This document shows positions 33,675 to 45,438 of a DNA stretch of 64,000 nt, one piece after another (positions within the stretch are counted from its first letter, which is position 1; every line of letters starts with the position of its first letter). The position numbers and the translations under genes were made by a program. Origin of the DNA: Aristolochia californica (Eukaryota > Streptophyta > Magnoliopsida > Piperales > Aristolochiaceae); assembly GCA_029961685.1 (NCBI GenBank), contig JARWKL010000016.1, forward strand, positions 15,320,157 through 15,384,156, in the 5' to 3' direction. A model generated the notes under the pieces. The model was not told the origin of the DNA and ran no database searches. It saw nothing but the letters and a program-made list of their open reading frames with translations.

Positions 33675-34349
33675 TTAGGCGCATGCATCTGTATCTTTCA
33701 TCTCGAATTTCTTTGTCAAAAATTTCTTGGTTTCGTGCAGTAAGCCTATATCGCTACTAGCGAGCAGAATATCATCGACATATAATATCAGGAAGATGTA
33801 TTTACTCCCACTGAACTTATGATATACACAGTCATCAACAACATTCGCTTCAAAACCGTACGAGGTTATGACTTGATGGAACTTGTGATACCATTTACGG
33901 GAAGCCTGTTTAAGACCATAAATATATTTTTTCAATTTACAGACCATAGACTTTGGATCACCAGATACAAAGTTTTTTAGTTGTACCACATAAATCGTCT
34001 CATCAATATCTCCATTGAGAAACGCAGTTTTGACATTCATCTGATGTAGCTCTAGATCTAAATGAGCCACTAGTGTCATTATTGTTCTAAAAGAGTCTTT
34101 CGAAGATATCGGAGAGAAAGTCTCTTTATAGTCTATGCCTTCCCTTTGAGTAAAGCCTTTAGCGACTAGACGGGCCTTATATCTCTCGACATTGCCCTTT
34201 GAATCCCTCTTGGTTTTAAATATCCATTTACAACCAATGGGTTTCGTACCTTTAGGCAACTCGATGAGATCCCAAACGTCATTGTCATTCATAGACTTTA
34301 TCTCATCCTTCATGGCATCAATCCATTTTTGAAAGTTAGAACTGTGCAA
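33675..34349 (-). pseudogene. Copia C3 reverse transcriptase, truncated
   Basis: The frame carries [63 protein letters not shown] and LYVDDILLASSD, giving both palm motifs with the catalytic YVDD. It then ends at FEMKDTDACA and a stop, 50 bp from the polypurine tract. A normal copia RT/RNase H continues for about 350 residues. Confidence 0.9.
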
Positions 34350-34355
34350 GGTTTG

Positions 34356-35320
34356 TCATAAGTTAATCGGGTCATCTTCTGTCAATCCGACGCCATCCTC
34401 ATGTTCTTGGAGAAATATGATATAATCATCTGGAATCTCATTTCTCCTCTCCCTAGTGGATCTCCTTAATGGCACTTCTTGAGGTTGTCGAGTTTGTACT
34501 AAAGGTGGTGCAAGAGGAAGAATCTCATTGTTATCTTGATCTGGAACAATGTCAGGAATAGGAGCCTGAACATTGTCCTCTAGTGCTTGAACTGTGTCTT
34601 GAACAACAATAGGTATGAAGACCTGATCACTATCAATAAAAAATTCTTCTTCAAAGACAACATTCCTTATGTTTTCTTCCCCTACAAACTCAATATCCTC
34701 AAGGAATCTCACATTTCCCTTTTCAAAGAAGGATCGTGATGTGGAATCGTAAAACTTATAACCCCGAGAGCGTTCAGCGTAACCAACGAAATAACAACTA
34801 ACCGTCCTTGAGTCCAGTTTTCTTTCATGTGGCCTATAAGGCCTGGACAACCCCAAATGTGCAAGTGCCTAATGTTAGGCTTCTTGCCTATCCAAAGTTC
34901 ATAGGGGGTTTTGGCAACTGCTTTGCTCGATACCCAGTTAAGGATGTATACTGCGGTCTTGAGAGTTTCTCCCCAAAGTGACTCTGGCAAAGAGGAATGA
35001 CTGATCATACTCCTTACCATATCCTTAAGAGTTAAGTTTCGTTGCTCTGCAACACCGATCATGCTGGGTTTGCCCAGCATAGTGTATTGCGGAACAATTC
35101 CACACTCTTTGAGGAAAATCGTGAAGGGTCCTGGACGTTTTTCTCCTGATCCATCATACCGTCCGTAGTATTCACCACCACGGTCGGATTTGACAACCTT
35201 GATTTTCTTTCCAAGTTGAAGTTCAACTTCAGCTTTGAAATACTTGAAGACGTCCAGGGATTGTGACTTCTCATCTATTAAATATAGGTAACCGAATCTA
35301 GAGTAATCATCTATGAACAT
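34356..35320 (-). pseudogene. Copia C3 integrase and linker
   Basis: The frame 34709-35320 starts [14 protein letters not shown] (first catalytic Asp) and continues to [10 protein letters not shown] (second Asp), [10 protein letters not shown] (Glu), [13 protein letters not shown] and the GCPG exit. Frame 34356-34856, offset by a frameshift near 34850, carries the usual copia spacer ([25 protein letters not shown]). The core triad is preserved but the reading frame is broken. Confidence 0.9.
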
Positions 35321-35524
35321 AATGAAGTACTATTGGCCATTCCATGAAGCTGTAGGGAATATACCACAAATATCTGTATGTATAAGTTCTACGACATCTT
35401 TAGCTCTTTCGGCACCTAATTTTCTAACGTTTGTTTGTTTCCCCTTGATGCACTCAACACAAACTTGGAATTTTGTAGTATCTAGGGGTTCAAGAATTCC
35501 ATCCGACACAAGCCTTTGAATTCT

Positions 35525-36140
35525 CTATTTAGAGATGTGTCCTAAACGTTTGTGCCATAATGTGGCGGAATTCTCACTAAATTTTCGCTTTGTACCACGT
35601 GAACTAATTTGCAATATTTCTCTATAGGAACTAACAACATCAAGCATATATAGATTATCAATTAAGGGACCGGAACCAACAAAATTTGAATTTGGGTAGA
35701 GACTAACTTTATTATTTCCAAAAGAACAAGAAAAACCTGATTTGTCCAAAATGGAAATAGAAATTAAATTCCGCCTAAAAGACGGTGCAACAAATGTCAC
35801 AAATAAATCCAAATAAAATCCAGTGTTTAATTGAAATCTAAAAGTTCCTATAGCATCTACTGCAACTTTATTGTCGTCGCCCACAAAGATAAATTTTTTA
35901 GCATCACTTGGCAGTCGGCTCCACAGGCAACCCTGGAAAGACATACTTATGTGAGTGGTAGCACCAGAATCCACCCACCTAGTGTCTTTAGGTACAAAAG
36001 CTAAATTAACTTCCGAACAAACTAAAGTTAGAGGCATACCCTTCTTTACACACCAGTTGGCGTACTTGGGACAATCCTTCTTCATATGTCACGACTTCTT
36101 GCAGAAGAAGCAAGTAAACACCTCAGCCTGCTTCTTCTGT
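35525..36140 (-). pseudogene. Copia C3 zinc knuckle, protease and GAG-pre-integrase
   Basis: The knuckle reads CFFCKKS, stop, HMKKDC (36110-36070), so a TGA replaces the Gly codon. The frame then continues to RWVDSGATTHIS, the aspartic protease active site, a beta-rich protease body (NLISISILDKSGF) and TLWHKRLGHISK, the start of the integrase zinc region, before a stop at 35525. Confidence 0.88.
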
Positions 36141-36289
36141 TTCTTAGTCTGAGAAGAATCTACCACATTATCCTTACCTCTCTTCTTCTTCTTGTACTGA
36201 GAGGTTGAAGCCAAGTGAGCATTTTCAATCTTATCCCGCTGCTGCCTCTCTTCGTCTTGCACATAGTAAGATATAAGCTCATTTAGGGA

Positions 36290-36934
36290 CTATTTGTTCT
36301 TCTGAGTGTTATAACTCACTTTGAATTGGCCAAAGTGTGCAGGAAGAGATATCAAAACCAAGTGCACAAGTAAGTCCTCAGACAGCTCTAACTTAAGTGA
36401 CTTGAGTTTTGACGCAAGATGAGACATTTCCATGATGTGCTCTCTTATGTTCCCTTTGCCTTTATACTTCATCGAAACGAGATTAGCCAAAAGGCTACTC
36501 GCCTCCAATTTTTCATTCTTGGCAAAATATTGTTCAATTTCTTCTAGGAACTTCTTGGTGCTCTTGCTCTCTGTCATAGAACCCCGAAACACCTATGGAA
36601 TAGAGAGTTTCATGATCATCAAACACATTCGGTTAGAGCACTCCCACTTCTCAATTTTAACCTCATTGAGGTTATCAGGAGTAGAAATGGGTGGCTCTAC
36701 CCGAAGTGCAAGATCCAAATCCATACAACTGAGGACAATTTCCACGGTATCTTTCCATGCCTTAAAATTCGTCCCGCTTAACATTGGAATGCTGCTTATT
36801 TGAGCAGTAACATTTGAAGCAGTAGCAACAGAAACTGTATAAAGAACAAAATAAACAAGCATACTCACATTAACTAGCATGTCATATAAATAAAAATAGA
36901 CAAGTACAAAATAAAATCCAAATTGGGGACCCAT
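36290..36934 (-). pseudogene. Copia C3 gag
   Basis: Gag of the UBN2 type: SIPMLSGTNFKAWKDTVEI and LDLALRVEPP, then after a TAG at 36593-36595 the same frame continues with ESKSTKKFLEEIEQYF, MSHLASKLKSL and LPAHFGQFKVSYNTQ. It encodes the particle protein. The single in-frame nonsense codon separates the two halves. Confidence 0.88.
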
Positions 36935-38083
36935 CTCAAGATACGTAGTACAACATTAATCCCTAGTCTTTGGACAAAGAAATTAATTGTAATTAGTACT
37001 CTCAGTGCAATTATCAAATACTGACAATCAGTTCTGTCAAACAATAGCCTTTCTTTGGACCGACTATTGTTCACATGAAAAGTCTTTATAATTGTCACAC
37101 ATTTATCATCATAGGTACATTGTTTATTTGGCCAAATTGTGTCTTCCTTTGGGCCGAGCACAATTTGCATAAATAACTCCATACAAATATCTATGTATTT
37201 CTAGTCAAATTATTCTACACTACAGAGGTTACTTTGGCAATATGTAACTTCAAATAATTTGATTGAAAATACTAGACCAACTGAACAAAATAATTTTTTT
37301 TTATTTAGTTGCCCAATACTGTGGCACCGCCCCATTGGCGCCGCGACATTGGCCTTTATTTCCTTGGAGCTGCAATGAATGTTTTGTAATGTAATATATC
37401 TAAATAAAACATTTTGTCAAATGTTAAAAAAAAATATGAGCAGTCTTATTGGGCATATACACTAAACGCAAAGCTTGCACATGGATTCGAATCCCCACGG
37501 GTTCAAAAATCTGATTTTTTTTTTTAGAACTGAGTCAGCTCGGTCGAGTCGGCTCAACCCGAGTCGACCCGATCTTCAACAACCGATCTGAGTTGACTCA
37601 CCTGAGTCCATCATTTATATATATATATATATTTATTTATTTATGGCGACGTTGCAGTTTGTCCAACAGACATAGCAGCACGCCCATTGCTTTGAACAGG
37701 CGCAACAGTTGCCCAATGGACGCATACCCACTGCAGTGAACCGGCACTGCAGTTACCCAACGGGCATGGCAGCGCGCCCGCTGGCGTGAATGGGCGCTGT
37801 TGTCACCCAACGGCCACGGCAGCGCTCTCGACGGGCGCTGTTGTCGCCCAATGGTTCCTCCGAGCCCCTCCACTAGTCTATCACCGGACGTCGCTGCTAC
37901 AGTGCGGGTTTTGTGTTGTCGTCGCTCCTTTCCCCTTTCGACGAAGGAAAAGCAATGGCGACAACAGAAAAAAATGATACCCTCGCCAGACGGGCGTTGC
38001 AGCGTGCCTAGGTGTCCACCATCGCCTCCCCCTTTCCCCCCGAACGTCGTTGTAGTGTCGGCTTCTTCCACGTGTAGAGAGAA

Positions 38084-38120
<37 letters not shown>

Positions 38121-38370
38121 TCCACCATCGCCTCCCCCTTTCCCCCCGAACGTCGTTGTAGTGTCGGCTTCTTCCACGTGTAGAGAGAAGGGGGGGGGGG
38201 GGGGCACGCTGCAGCGCGATCCTCCACCGGATGTCGGCCTCCGTCTTCCGACGGCGATGGCGACGAACTCACAACCCGAGACGAATTCCGTGGAGAAAAT
38301 AAAATTTTCTGCACTCCATGGAATTAATCTAGAAATCCTAATAATCTAATAGAACTACTTTGATACCACT
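36935..38370 (-). other. Leader of copia C3 with G runs and tRNA-like segment
   Basis: Untranslated leader from the primer site (TGGTATCA, 38368-38361) toward gag. A 107-bp segment is tandemly doubled (about 38013-38119 and 38120-38204), each unit ending in a G run (36 G at 38084-38119, 15 G at 38190-38204). Farther in come repeated GTCGACTCGG-like phrases (37530-37610) and ggattcgaatcc (37487-37498), a T-arm/B-box match. The proline-rich open frames across the G runs are artefacts. Confidence 0.7.
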
Positions 38371-38820
38371 TGTTGGAATACGTAATAGTAAATTCTAATC
38401 CAGAATTTACAACATGTTAGAATATTAGGATTGAAAACATACCTGGATCCATTCCGTGAATTTCGTCTTCTGATGCGGAATTTACTGTGACGAACGATAA
38501 GAACAGATATTTATGTTGTGGTCTTCCTCAACTAAATCGCCTTATTCCTCAATGGGACTTTCGTCTCTCTTCCGGATGGGGAGAAGAAAAATTGTGTAAT
38601 TTAGTATATTGGGGACCATAACCATGTTGTGTTTCTTTATATAGGGTTCCCATAATTCCCTATTGTATCTACTCAATTGGCCCATATTCATGGGCCATTC
38701 CTTAATGGGCTTAACAAAATTAGATCACTTAATTTCAGCCCATTCCGTTAATAATAGAAAATATAATTGCATAATAAATATATTACCCAAATTAGAATAG
38801 GAAATGCGAATTTCCTAACA
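38371..38820 (-). repeat. 5' LTR of copia C3
   Basis: A 450-bp LTR with TGTTGGAATACG at its 38371 end and TTTCCTAACA at its 38820 end. The last 150 bp are nearly identical to 33470-33623, the surviving piece of the other LTR. Confidence 0.92.
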
Positions 38821-39153
38821 CTTTCCTTTTCTCTCTTCGACTCCTCGTTCTATTCCGGGATTTAATCGTTTCAAGGAACTCTGTTTGATGAGCGACGAGC
38901 ATCCCCAGAAGTCTTGAAAATTCTCAATGTGAAATGCCGCCAAGTTTGCTAGAACGGAAAGGTTCCACATGACCTTGCAGACCTCTTTAAACTCATATAG
39001 CGGAGTCTAAATCAAACTCAAGCAGAAGATACGGATTTTGTAAATGGAGAATATTGGCTCCCGTTAGTTATCTTTGCTTCCAAGAATGCAAAGGATTAAA
39101 TGTCTATTGAACTAGAGAGAATATTGGGTCCTCATTCTGCATGATGATAAAGG

Positions 39154-39462
39154 TGTTAACAGTTTTATTATGAGAAACGGTTTTCTCATAATCGTGGTCT
39201 CAACTTCTGGCAGTTGCAACTCCCTCGGTAACACGAAGCCTTGAACAACTTTGATGGGAGGTGGCACATTGTTGATTCGGTCCCCTGTCTCATCACTCAA
39301 GCCCCTTCAATTGAGCCATCAGTAAAAATGTTTAGAGATCGGAAGCGCCAAACAGAGAACAGAGAGAAGGAATATGAAATGTATGGAAGGAGGTATGATT
39401 TTGCTTCCGTTTAAATTATATGATGAATTTCATGTTGTTAGAAATTCATGTTTAGGCTTACA
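39154..39462 (+). repeat. 5' LTR of copia C4
   Basis: Same sequence as 45318-45631 with scattered differences. It is followed by a 2-bp spacer and the Met-tRNA primer site. Confidence 0.95.
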
Positions 39463-40069
39463 GTTGGTATCAGAGCAGACCTCTGATCCAGCGTTTTGAT
39501 TCCAAGAGGTCTCTGTTTTTTATTTCAGTCTTTGTTTTTAAAAACAAATTATGTGGTATGTGCATGATAGAGCGTGGGCTCTGGCATCGGCGACAACCAG
39601 TGTCGAGCATGAGCCGGGAACCATTCTGCACGATTTTCTGGCACCAACAACTTACAAAACACCGACAGAGCCTGTCGTTGTACGCTCTTTGTGAGCTCAC
39701 CGCGGCAACAGTTCGCGACGCCTTAGAGGGTCGGAGCCGCAGCGCCGACGCAGGCGACCATTCCAACAGGTTTGTCGGTGTCAACGACTTGAAAGAACGC
39801 CGACGGAATGCCGGCGAACCTTATTTATGCACGCATCTGGAGGTTGAAGACGACTTCCAGCGCGCAGAACCTGGTTAATTAAATTCATAAGGTATTTTTA
39901 TAAATATCGTCGAGTTAGCCCGGGATGAATCTTCTGCGACTCGTCGTTCCAACTTGGCAACCGCGACTCAGGTCGGCGTGACTCAGTGAAGAAAAAAAAA
40001 CACGGGTCGACTTGGACGAGTTGAGTTGTCTTGCCGTTTCTGGATCGAGCCGACTCAGTACTTATAATT

Positions 40070-40147
40070 GATTTTGCGCCAGCGGGATTCGAACCCGCGC
40101 GCTGGCAAAATCAATTGCGCCAGTGACCATTAGGCCACTGGCCGTCA
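40070..40147 (-). other. tRNA-like sequence with A and B boxes in C4 leader
   Basis: On the minus strand TGGCCTAATGGTCA matches a pol III A box and GCGGGTTCGAATCCCGC forms a perfect 5-bp T-arm stem with a 7-base loop (B box). Spacing is tRNA-like. The anticodon arm is oversized (12-base loop) and the acceptor pairing poor, so it is a tRNA-derived remnant and not a functional gene. It also sits in an imperfect hairpin with arms attgattttg and caaaatcaat. Confidence 0.5.
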
Positions 40148-40630
40148 GCTGTTATGCATATAAGAATGTTTAGATTTATTTCTTGTTACAGTTTTTATGC
40201 ATTTTTGACATATATTTAAATGCATGAAATTAAAGTTATGCATAATATTATAGTTATTCATAATTTACCCACAGGGATTATGAATTCATAAATAATTTGA
40301 TAGTTTTACATTAAAGAAAAAGAAGAAATTAATTATAATTAATTATACTTAATATAATAAATTTTATCCCACATGAGTTTTTATTATATTTGAGTATATT
40401 AATTAGGATAAAATATCAAATTATTCATAATTTACCCACAGGAATTATGAATTCATAAATAATTTGATAGTTTTGTCATCAAGTTTACTCATAAAGAATA
40501 TAGAATCTGCTTGAATTAAAAAATATTTAGCCCACATGCAATTTTTTTATGTCAATTGATTGATTTTTAAGCATGATTTACATTGGTAAAGCATGATATT
40601 TTATTCAGGCCTCAGTTTTTACATAAGCAT
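40148..40630. other. Distal leader of copia C4, no gene
   Basis: AT-rich leader between the tRNA-like segment and gag. A phrase containing ttcataatttacccacaggNatt and a later attcataaataatttgatagtttt is repeated (40258-40307 and 40423-40475). No coding signal. Confidence 0.6.
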
Positions 40631-41200
40631 GTAATTTGTAATTTTATGCAGTTGTACAACCTGCTCATTTCTCTGATTTTCGTTGTGATATCCCTGATCT
40701 TAAGGGAGATAACTATAAGGTCTGGAAAGAGAGAATACTTCTTCATTTAGGGTGGATGGACATAGATTATGCTATTAGGAAAAATGAACCACCAGTAATT
40801 ACTGATACCGGCACTACAGCTGAAATTACACTTTATGAACGATGAGAACGATCTAATCACCTCAGTGTAATATTCATTAAGACTAAAATTGCTACTGATC
40901 TTCGTGGTTCTGTTGAACAGTATGAAAATGTCAAAGACTTGCTGAAAGCCATTGATGCTCAATTTGTCACTTCAGATAAGGCATATTAGCAAACACCCTA
41001 ATAATGAAGTTCTCATCCTTGAAGCACACCAGTATGAGAGGTGTGCGTGAGCACATCATGCAAATGAGGGATATTGCGGCTCAATTAAAAAATTTCAAGG
41101 TTGATATGTCAGAATCGTTTGTGGTGCATGACATTTTGAATTCCCTTCCGCACTAATATGAACCCTTCAAAATCTCGTACAATACACATAAAGATAAATA
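40630..41200 (+). pseudogene. Copia C4 gag
   Basis: One frame reads FSDFRCDIPDLKGDNYKVWK, ERILLHLGWMDIDYAI and, after a TGA at 40843, SVEQYENVKDLLKAIDAQF. A frameshift near 40985 leads to MRDIAAQLKNFKVDMSES and VVHDILNSLPH, stop, YEPFKISYNT. This is a UBN2-type gag homologous to the C3 gag, broken by at least three lesions. Confidence 0.88.
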
Positions 41201-41382
41201 GTCAATTAATGAACTTTTGACCATGTGTGTTCAAGAGGAAGGGAGACTGGTGATGGAACAAGGAGAAAGTGTCATGCTGGTAACAAATAGAAAGGGCAAA
41301 TATCAAGCCAAACAAAAAGGGAAGCCCCCAAGCTGGTAGTAAGAAAGATTCCAAGTGTTTATTCTGTAAAAAGAAGGGACAC

Positions 41383-41961
41383 ATGAAGAAGGAATGCGCC
41401 AAGTTTCATAAATGGTTTGCTGACAAAGGTACACCAACCTCATTTATTTGTTATGAATCTAATATGGTTAATGTCAATAATTACACTTGGTGGCTTGATT
41501 CTGGATCAATAATCCACATCTCAAATTCCTTGCAGGGTTTGAAAAACCTAAGGAAACCAGTGGGAAGTGAGCATCACATTTTCTCAGGAGACCAGATGAG
41601 CTCACATGTGGAAGCTATAGGAACTTGCTATTTAAATTTACGTAGTGGTTTTGTTTTAAAATTAGAAAAGACCTTTTATGTTCCAAGTTTCTCCAGAAAC
41701 TTGATTTTAGTTTCAAGGCTTGTACCTTATGGATATTCTTTTAACTTTTCAGATTCATCTTTTAGTTTATATTATAAGTCTGATTGTGTTGGGAATGGTA
41801 CATTGTCTGATGGTCTTTATAGCATTAATTTACAAAACAATGCCACTTACGGTTCAATGCATGTTCACACTGGTAATAAAAGAGGTGTTATTAATGACGA
41901 TTCCTCTACATTATGGTACCAGAGATTAGGTCATATCTCCATAGATAGATTAAAAGATTAG
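41383..41961 (+). pseudogene. Copia C4 zinc knuckle end, protease and GAG-pre-integrase
   Basis: The frame just upstream gives CLFCKKKGHMKKEC (CCHC knuckle). The long frame continues WWLDSGSIIHIS, where the usual DSGAT active site has become DSGSI but the catalytic Asp is kept. It ends in LWYQRLGHISIDRLKD. The body matches the C3 protease region. Confidence 0.88.
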
Positions 41962-42760
41962 TGAATGAAGGGGTACTTAATACTCTGGATTTTACTGATT
42001 TTGAGACTTTTGTAGACTGCATTAAGGGAAAACAGACTAACAAGTTAAAGAAAGGTACCAATAGGAGTTCAACCATATTAGAGATCATACATACTGATAT
42101 ATGTAGTCTAGACATGGACTGACATGGTCAGAATCATGTATCTCTACATGCTTTATAATAAGAATGAAGCATTAGATGCCTTTAACATCTTTAAGGCTGA
42201 AGTAGAGACACAACGCTGTAAGCAAATTAAGATCGTGAGATCAGATAGAGGTGGAGAAAACTATGGTAGATACACAGAGAATGGATAAGCACCTGGGCCA
42301 TTTGCAAAGTTTCTTCAAGAACATGGGATTGTTGCCCAATATACCATGCCTGGTTCTCTGGACCAAAAAGGTGTAACAGAAAGAAGAAACCGAACATTAT
42401 TAGGCATGGTGCAGAGTATGTTTTGCAACTCCAATCTTCCTAGATCCTTGTGGCCTGAAGCACTTAAGACGGTAGTGTATATATTAAACCGAGTTCCAAC
42501 CAAGGTTGTTCCAAAAATGCCATTTGAATTATGGAAAGTTTGGAAATCGAGTTTGCGACATATGCGCGTTTGGGGATGCCCGTTTGACGTGAGAATTTAT
42601 AATCTACAAGAGAAGAAGTTGGACCCAAGGACCATTACTGGGTATTTCTTTGGATATGCTGAAAGGTCTAAAGGTTACAGATTTTACTGTCCATCTCACA
42701 ACACTAGGATTGTGGAATCAAGAAATGCAAAATTTCTTGAAAATGACTTGATCAATGGGA
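41962..42760 (+). pseudogene. Copia C4 integrase
   Basis: The zinc region ends CIKGKQTNKLKKG. The core shows HTDIC, then a disrupted first-Asp segment (42120-42150 with stops), VRSDRGGENYGRY (second Asp), a TAA/TAG-type stop at about 42288, and [13 protein letters not shown] (Glu) within 42346-43239. The spacer with [15 protein letters not shown] and [10 protein letters not shown] follows in the same frame as the RT start. Confidence 0.88.
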
Positions 42761-43079
42761 GGAGTCGAACTCAAAACATAGTTTTCGAGAAGGATCATTC
42801 AAAATATCAACCTTTCACCTCAAGTGATATATTGGTTATTGTTCACAACACCCCTCAAGTACAAACTGGTGTTGAACAACCAATCATTGAAGTTCTACAA
42901 AATGCTGACGACATTCCAGTAGATCAAGTACTTCAAGAATTGCCAAACACTTTTGAACAACTAGTTGAACCACATACTTCTCAGGAAAATGATGGTTCAA
43001 CATTAAGAAGATCTACTAGACTCAGGAGATCAGCAATTCTTGATGATTATATTGTGTATCTGCAAGAATCTGACATTGG

Positions 43080-43860
43080 AACCGCAAATGATCCCATGTA
43101 TTTTTCAGAAGCCATGAGTTGCAAAGAATCAGAATTATGGTACAATGCCATGAAGGAAGAGATGAATTCTATGAAGAGTAACGGAGTCTGGGATCTTGTT
43201 GAGTTGCCTAGTGGATTTAAAGCCATTGGATGTAAATAGGTCTTTAAAACAAAGAAAGACTCATTAGGCAACATTGAGCGATACAAGGCAAGACTCGTTG
43301 CTAAGGGATTCACTCAGAAAGAAGGAATCGATTACAAGGAAACTTTTTCTCTTGTATCTAGGAAATAGTCCTTGCGCATTATTTTGGCATTAGTAGCCCA
43401 TTTTGACTTAGAATTGTAACAAATGGATGTGAAAGCGGCATTTCTCAATAGAGATCTAGATAAGGAGGTTTACATGAAACAACCTGAAGGATTCCCCTCT
43501 AGTGATGGTGATCAATTGGTTTGCAAGCTAAAAAAGTCAATATATGGATTAAAACAAGCATCCCGCCAATGGTATTTGAAATTCCATAATGTCATTTATT
43601 CATTCGGGTTTGTAGAAAACATTATGGATCAATGTATATACCAGAAGGTCAGTGGGAGTAAAATTTGTTTCCTTATTTTATATGTTGATGACATTTTGCT
43701 AGCAACCAATGATAAGGGTTTTCTACATGAGGTGAAACAATTTCTCTCTAACAATTTCAATATGAAGGATATGGGTGAGGCATCTTATGTCATTGGCATT
43801 AAGATTCATAGAGACAAATTTTGAGGTATCTTAGGTCTGTCTCAGGAAACCTATATTAAT
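43080..43860 (+). pseudogene. Copia C4 reverse transcriptase
   Basis: The frame reads [20 protein letters not shown] and GFKAIGCK, then TAG in place of Trp at 43237-43239, [20 protein letters not shown], a TAG at about 43366, MDVKAAFLNRDL, IYGLKQASRQWY and LILYVDDILLATND (catalytic YVDD intact). A TGA at 43822 ends it at HRDKF. Three nonsense mutations make it inactive. Confidence 0.92.
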
Positions 43861-44701
43861 ACAGTGTTAGAGAGATTTCAGATGAAGAGTTGTTCACGAA
43901 GTGTAGCTCCCATTGTGAAGGGTGATAGGTTCAATTTGAACCAATGCCCGAAGAACGACCTTGAAAAGGAACAAATGAAGGACATTCCATATGTTTTTGC
44001 TGTCGGAAGCCTAATATATGTTCAAGTCTGCACGAGACCTGATATTGCATTTGTTGTTGGAATGCTGGGGCGATATCAGAGTAATCCCGAGTTCGACCAC
44101 TGGAGAGCTGCAAAGAAAGTAATGAGGTACCTTCAAGGAACCAAAGACTACATGCTGATGTATAGACAGACGAACAATCTAGAAGTCATTGGTTACTCAG
44201 ATTCTGACTTTGCTGGCTGTATCGATTCTCGTAAATCAACATCAGGATACATTTTCTTGATGGCCAGTGGAGCAATATCATGGAGGAGTGCCAAATAGAT
44301 TTTGACCGCCACGTCGACTATGGAAGCCGAGTTAGTTTCCTGTTTTGAGGCTACTTCACATGGTGTATGGCTTAAGAGTTTCATTTTTGGGCTTAGAATT
44401 ATGGATTCTATCTCTAGGCCATTAAGAATATATTGCGATAATTCAGCTACTGTTTTTATGGCCAAGAACATCAAAAGTGGAAGTCAAAGTAAACACATCG
44501 ACATAAAGTATTTGGACATAAGAGAACGTGTTAAAGAAAAGAAAGTGGTCATTGAGCACGTCAGCACTGACTTAATGATCACAGATCCTTTGACTAAGGG
44601 CATGCCACCGTTTAAATTCAAGGATCACAGACAGCACTGACTTAATGATCGCAGATCCTTTGACTAAGGGCATGCCACCATTTAAATTCAAGGATCATGT
44701 T
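43861..44701 (+). pseudogene. Copia C4 connection and RNase H, with 70-bp duplication
   Basis: The frame carries IPYVFAVGSLIYVQVCTRPDIAF, YLQGTKDYML, GYSDSDFAGCIDSRKSTSGY (RNase H first Asp), ATSTMEAELVSCFEA, YCDNSATVFMAKN and SKHIDIKYLDIRE, then ends at LTKGMPP. A 70-bp direct repeat (44562-44631 and 44632-44701) is not a multiple of three and shifts the C-terminal LTKGMPP motif into a second frame. Confidence 0.9.
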
Positions 44702-44830
44702 GTGAATATGGGACTTGGTTCCATTGTGAAAAATTTTCTTTGTATGAACAATGTTATTTCAGTGAAATTCTTAATTAATGTGATATTTTTTCTCATATTT
44801 ATGTGCACTTTAATTTTGAGAAAATTCATT

Positions 44831-45438
44831 TGTGTTGGACCAAGAGTAAACATAGGGTTTATTCATAAAGTATAAGAAATAAATACACAGTAATACATGG
44901 AAGATAATACTCGTCATTAGAAGACCTATCGCCATGATTCATGTATTTATTACTTAAATTCAGATTATCGATGGGTTTAAGATTATATTAGAAGTTTGGA
45001 CCAAGTGGGAGAATGTTAACCATTTTATTATGAGAAACGGTTTTTCTCACAATCGAGGTCTCAACTTCTAGCAGTTGCAACTCCCTTGGTAACACGAAGC
45101 CATGAACATCCTTGATGGGAGGTGGGCTTTACATTGTGTTGGACCAAGAGTAAACATAGGGTTTATTCATAAAGTATAAGAAATAAATACACAGTAATAC
45201 ATGGAAGATAATACTCGTCATTAGAAGACCTATCGCCATGATTCATGTATTTATTACTTAAATTCAGATTATCGATGGGTTTAAGATTATATTAGAAGTT
45301 TGGACCAAGTGGGAGAATGTTAACCATTTTATTATGAGAAACGGTTTTTCTCACAATCGAGGTCTCAACTTCTAGCAGTTGCAACTCCCTTGGTAACACG
45401 AAGCCATGAACATCCTTGATGGGAGGTGGGCTTTACAT
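44831..45438 (+). repeat. 304-bp perfect tandem duplication at the 3' end of C4
   Basis: Positions 44831-45134 and 45135-45438 look identical throughout. The unit covers the post-pol region, the polypurine tract and the first 117 or so bp of the LTR, so the element carries two PPTs. Identity implies a very recent event or an assembly duplication. Confidence 0.9.

Larger units (their letters stand above)
33470..38820 (-). mobile_element. Ty1/copia element C3, internally deleted
   Basis: The 5' LTR lies at 38371-38820 (minus orientation; TGTTAGG...CCAACA), followed by a Met-tRNA primer site (TGGTATCAAAG), a long leader, gag, zinc knuckle, protease, integrase and half of RT. A purine tract (CCCAAGTGGGAGAT, 33637-33624) and only 154 bp of 3' LTR (33470-33623) close it. 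RT after YVDD and all of RNase H are missing, as is the distal two thirds of the 3' LTR, so no target duplication can be read. Nonsense codons in gag and the knuckle confirm it is inactive. Confidence 0.92.

Noticed and set aside
37637..38314. 225-codon proline-rich minus-strand open frame
   Set aside because: It is produced by the G/C homopolymers and their tandem copy in the C3 leader.
40070..40147. Functional tRNA gene
   Set aside because: The B box and T-arm are good, but the anticodon loop is about 12 bases and the acceptor stem pairs poorly.
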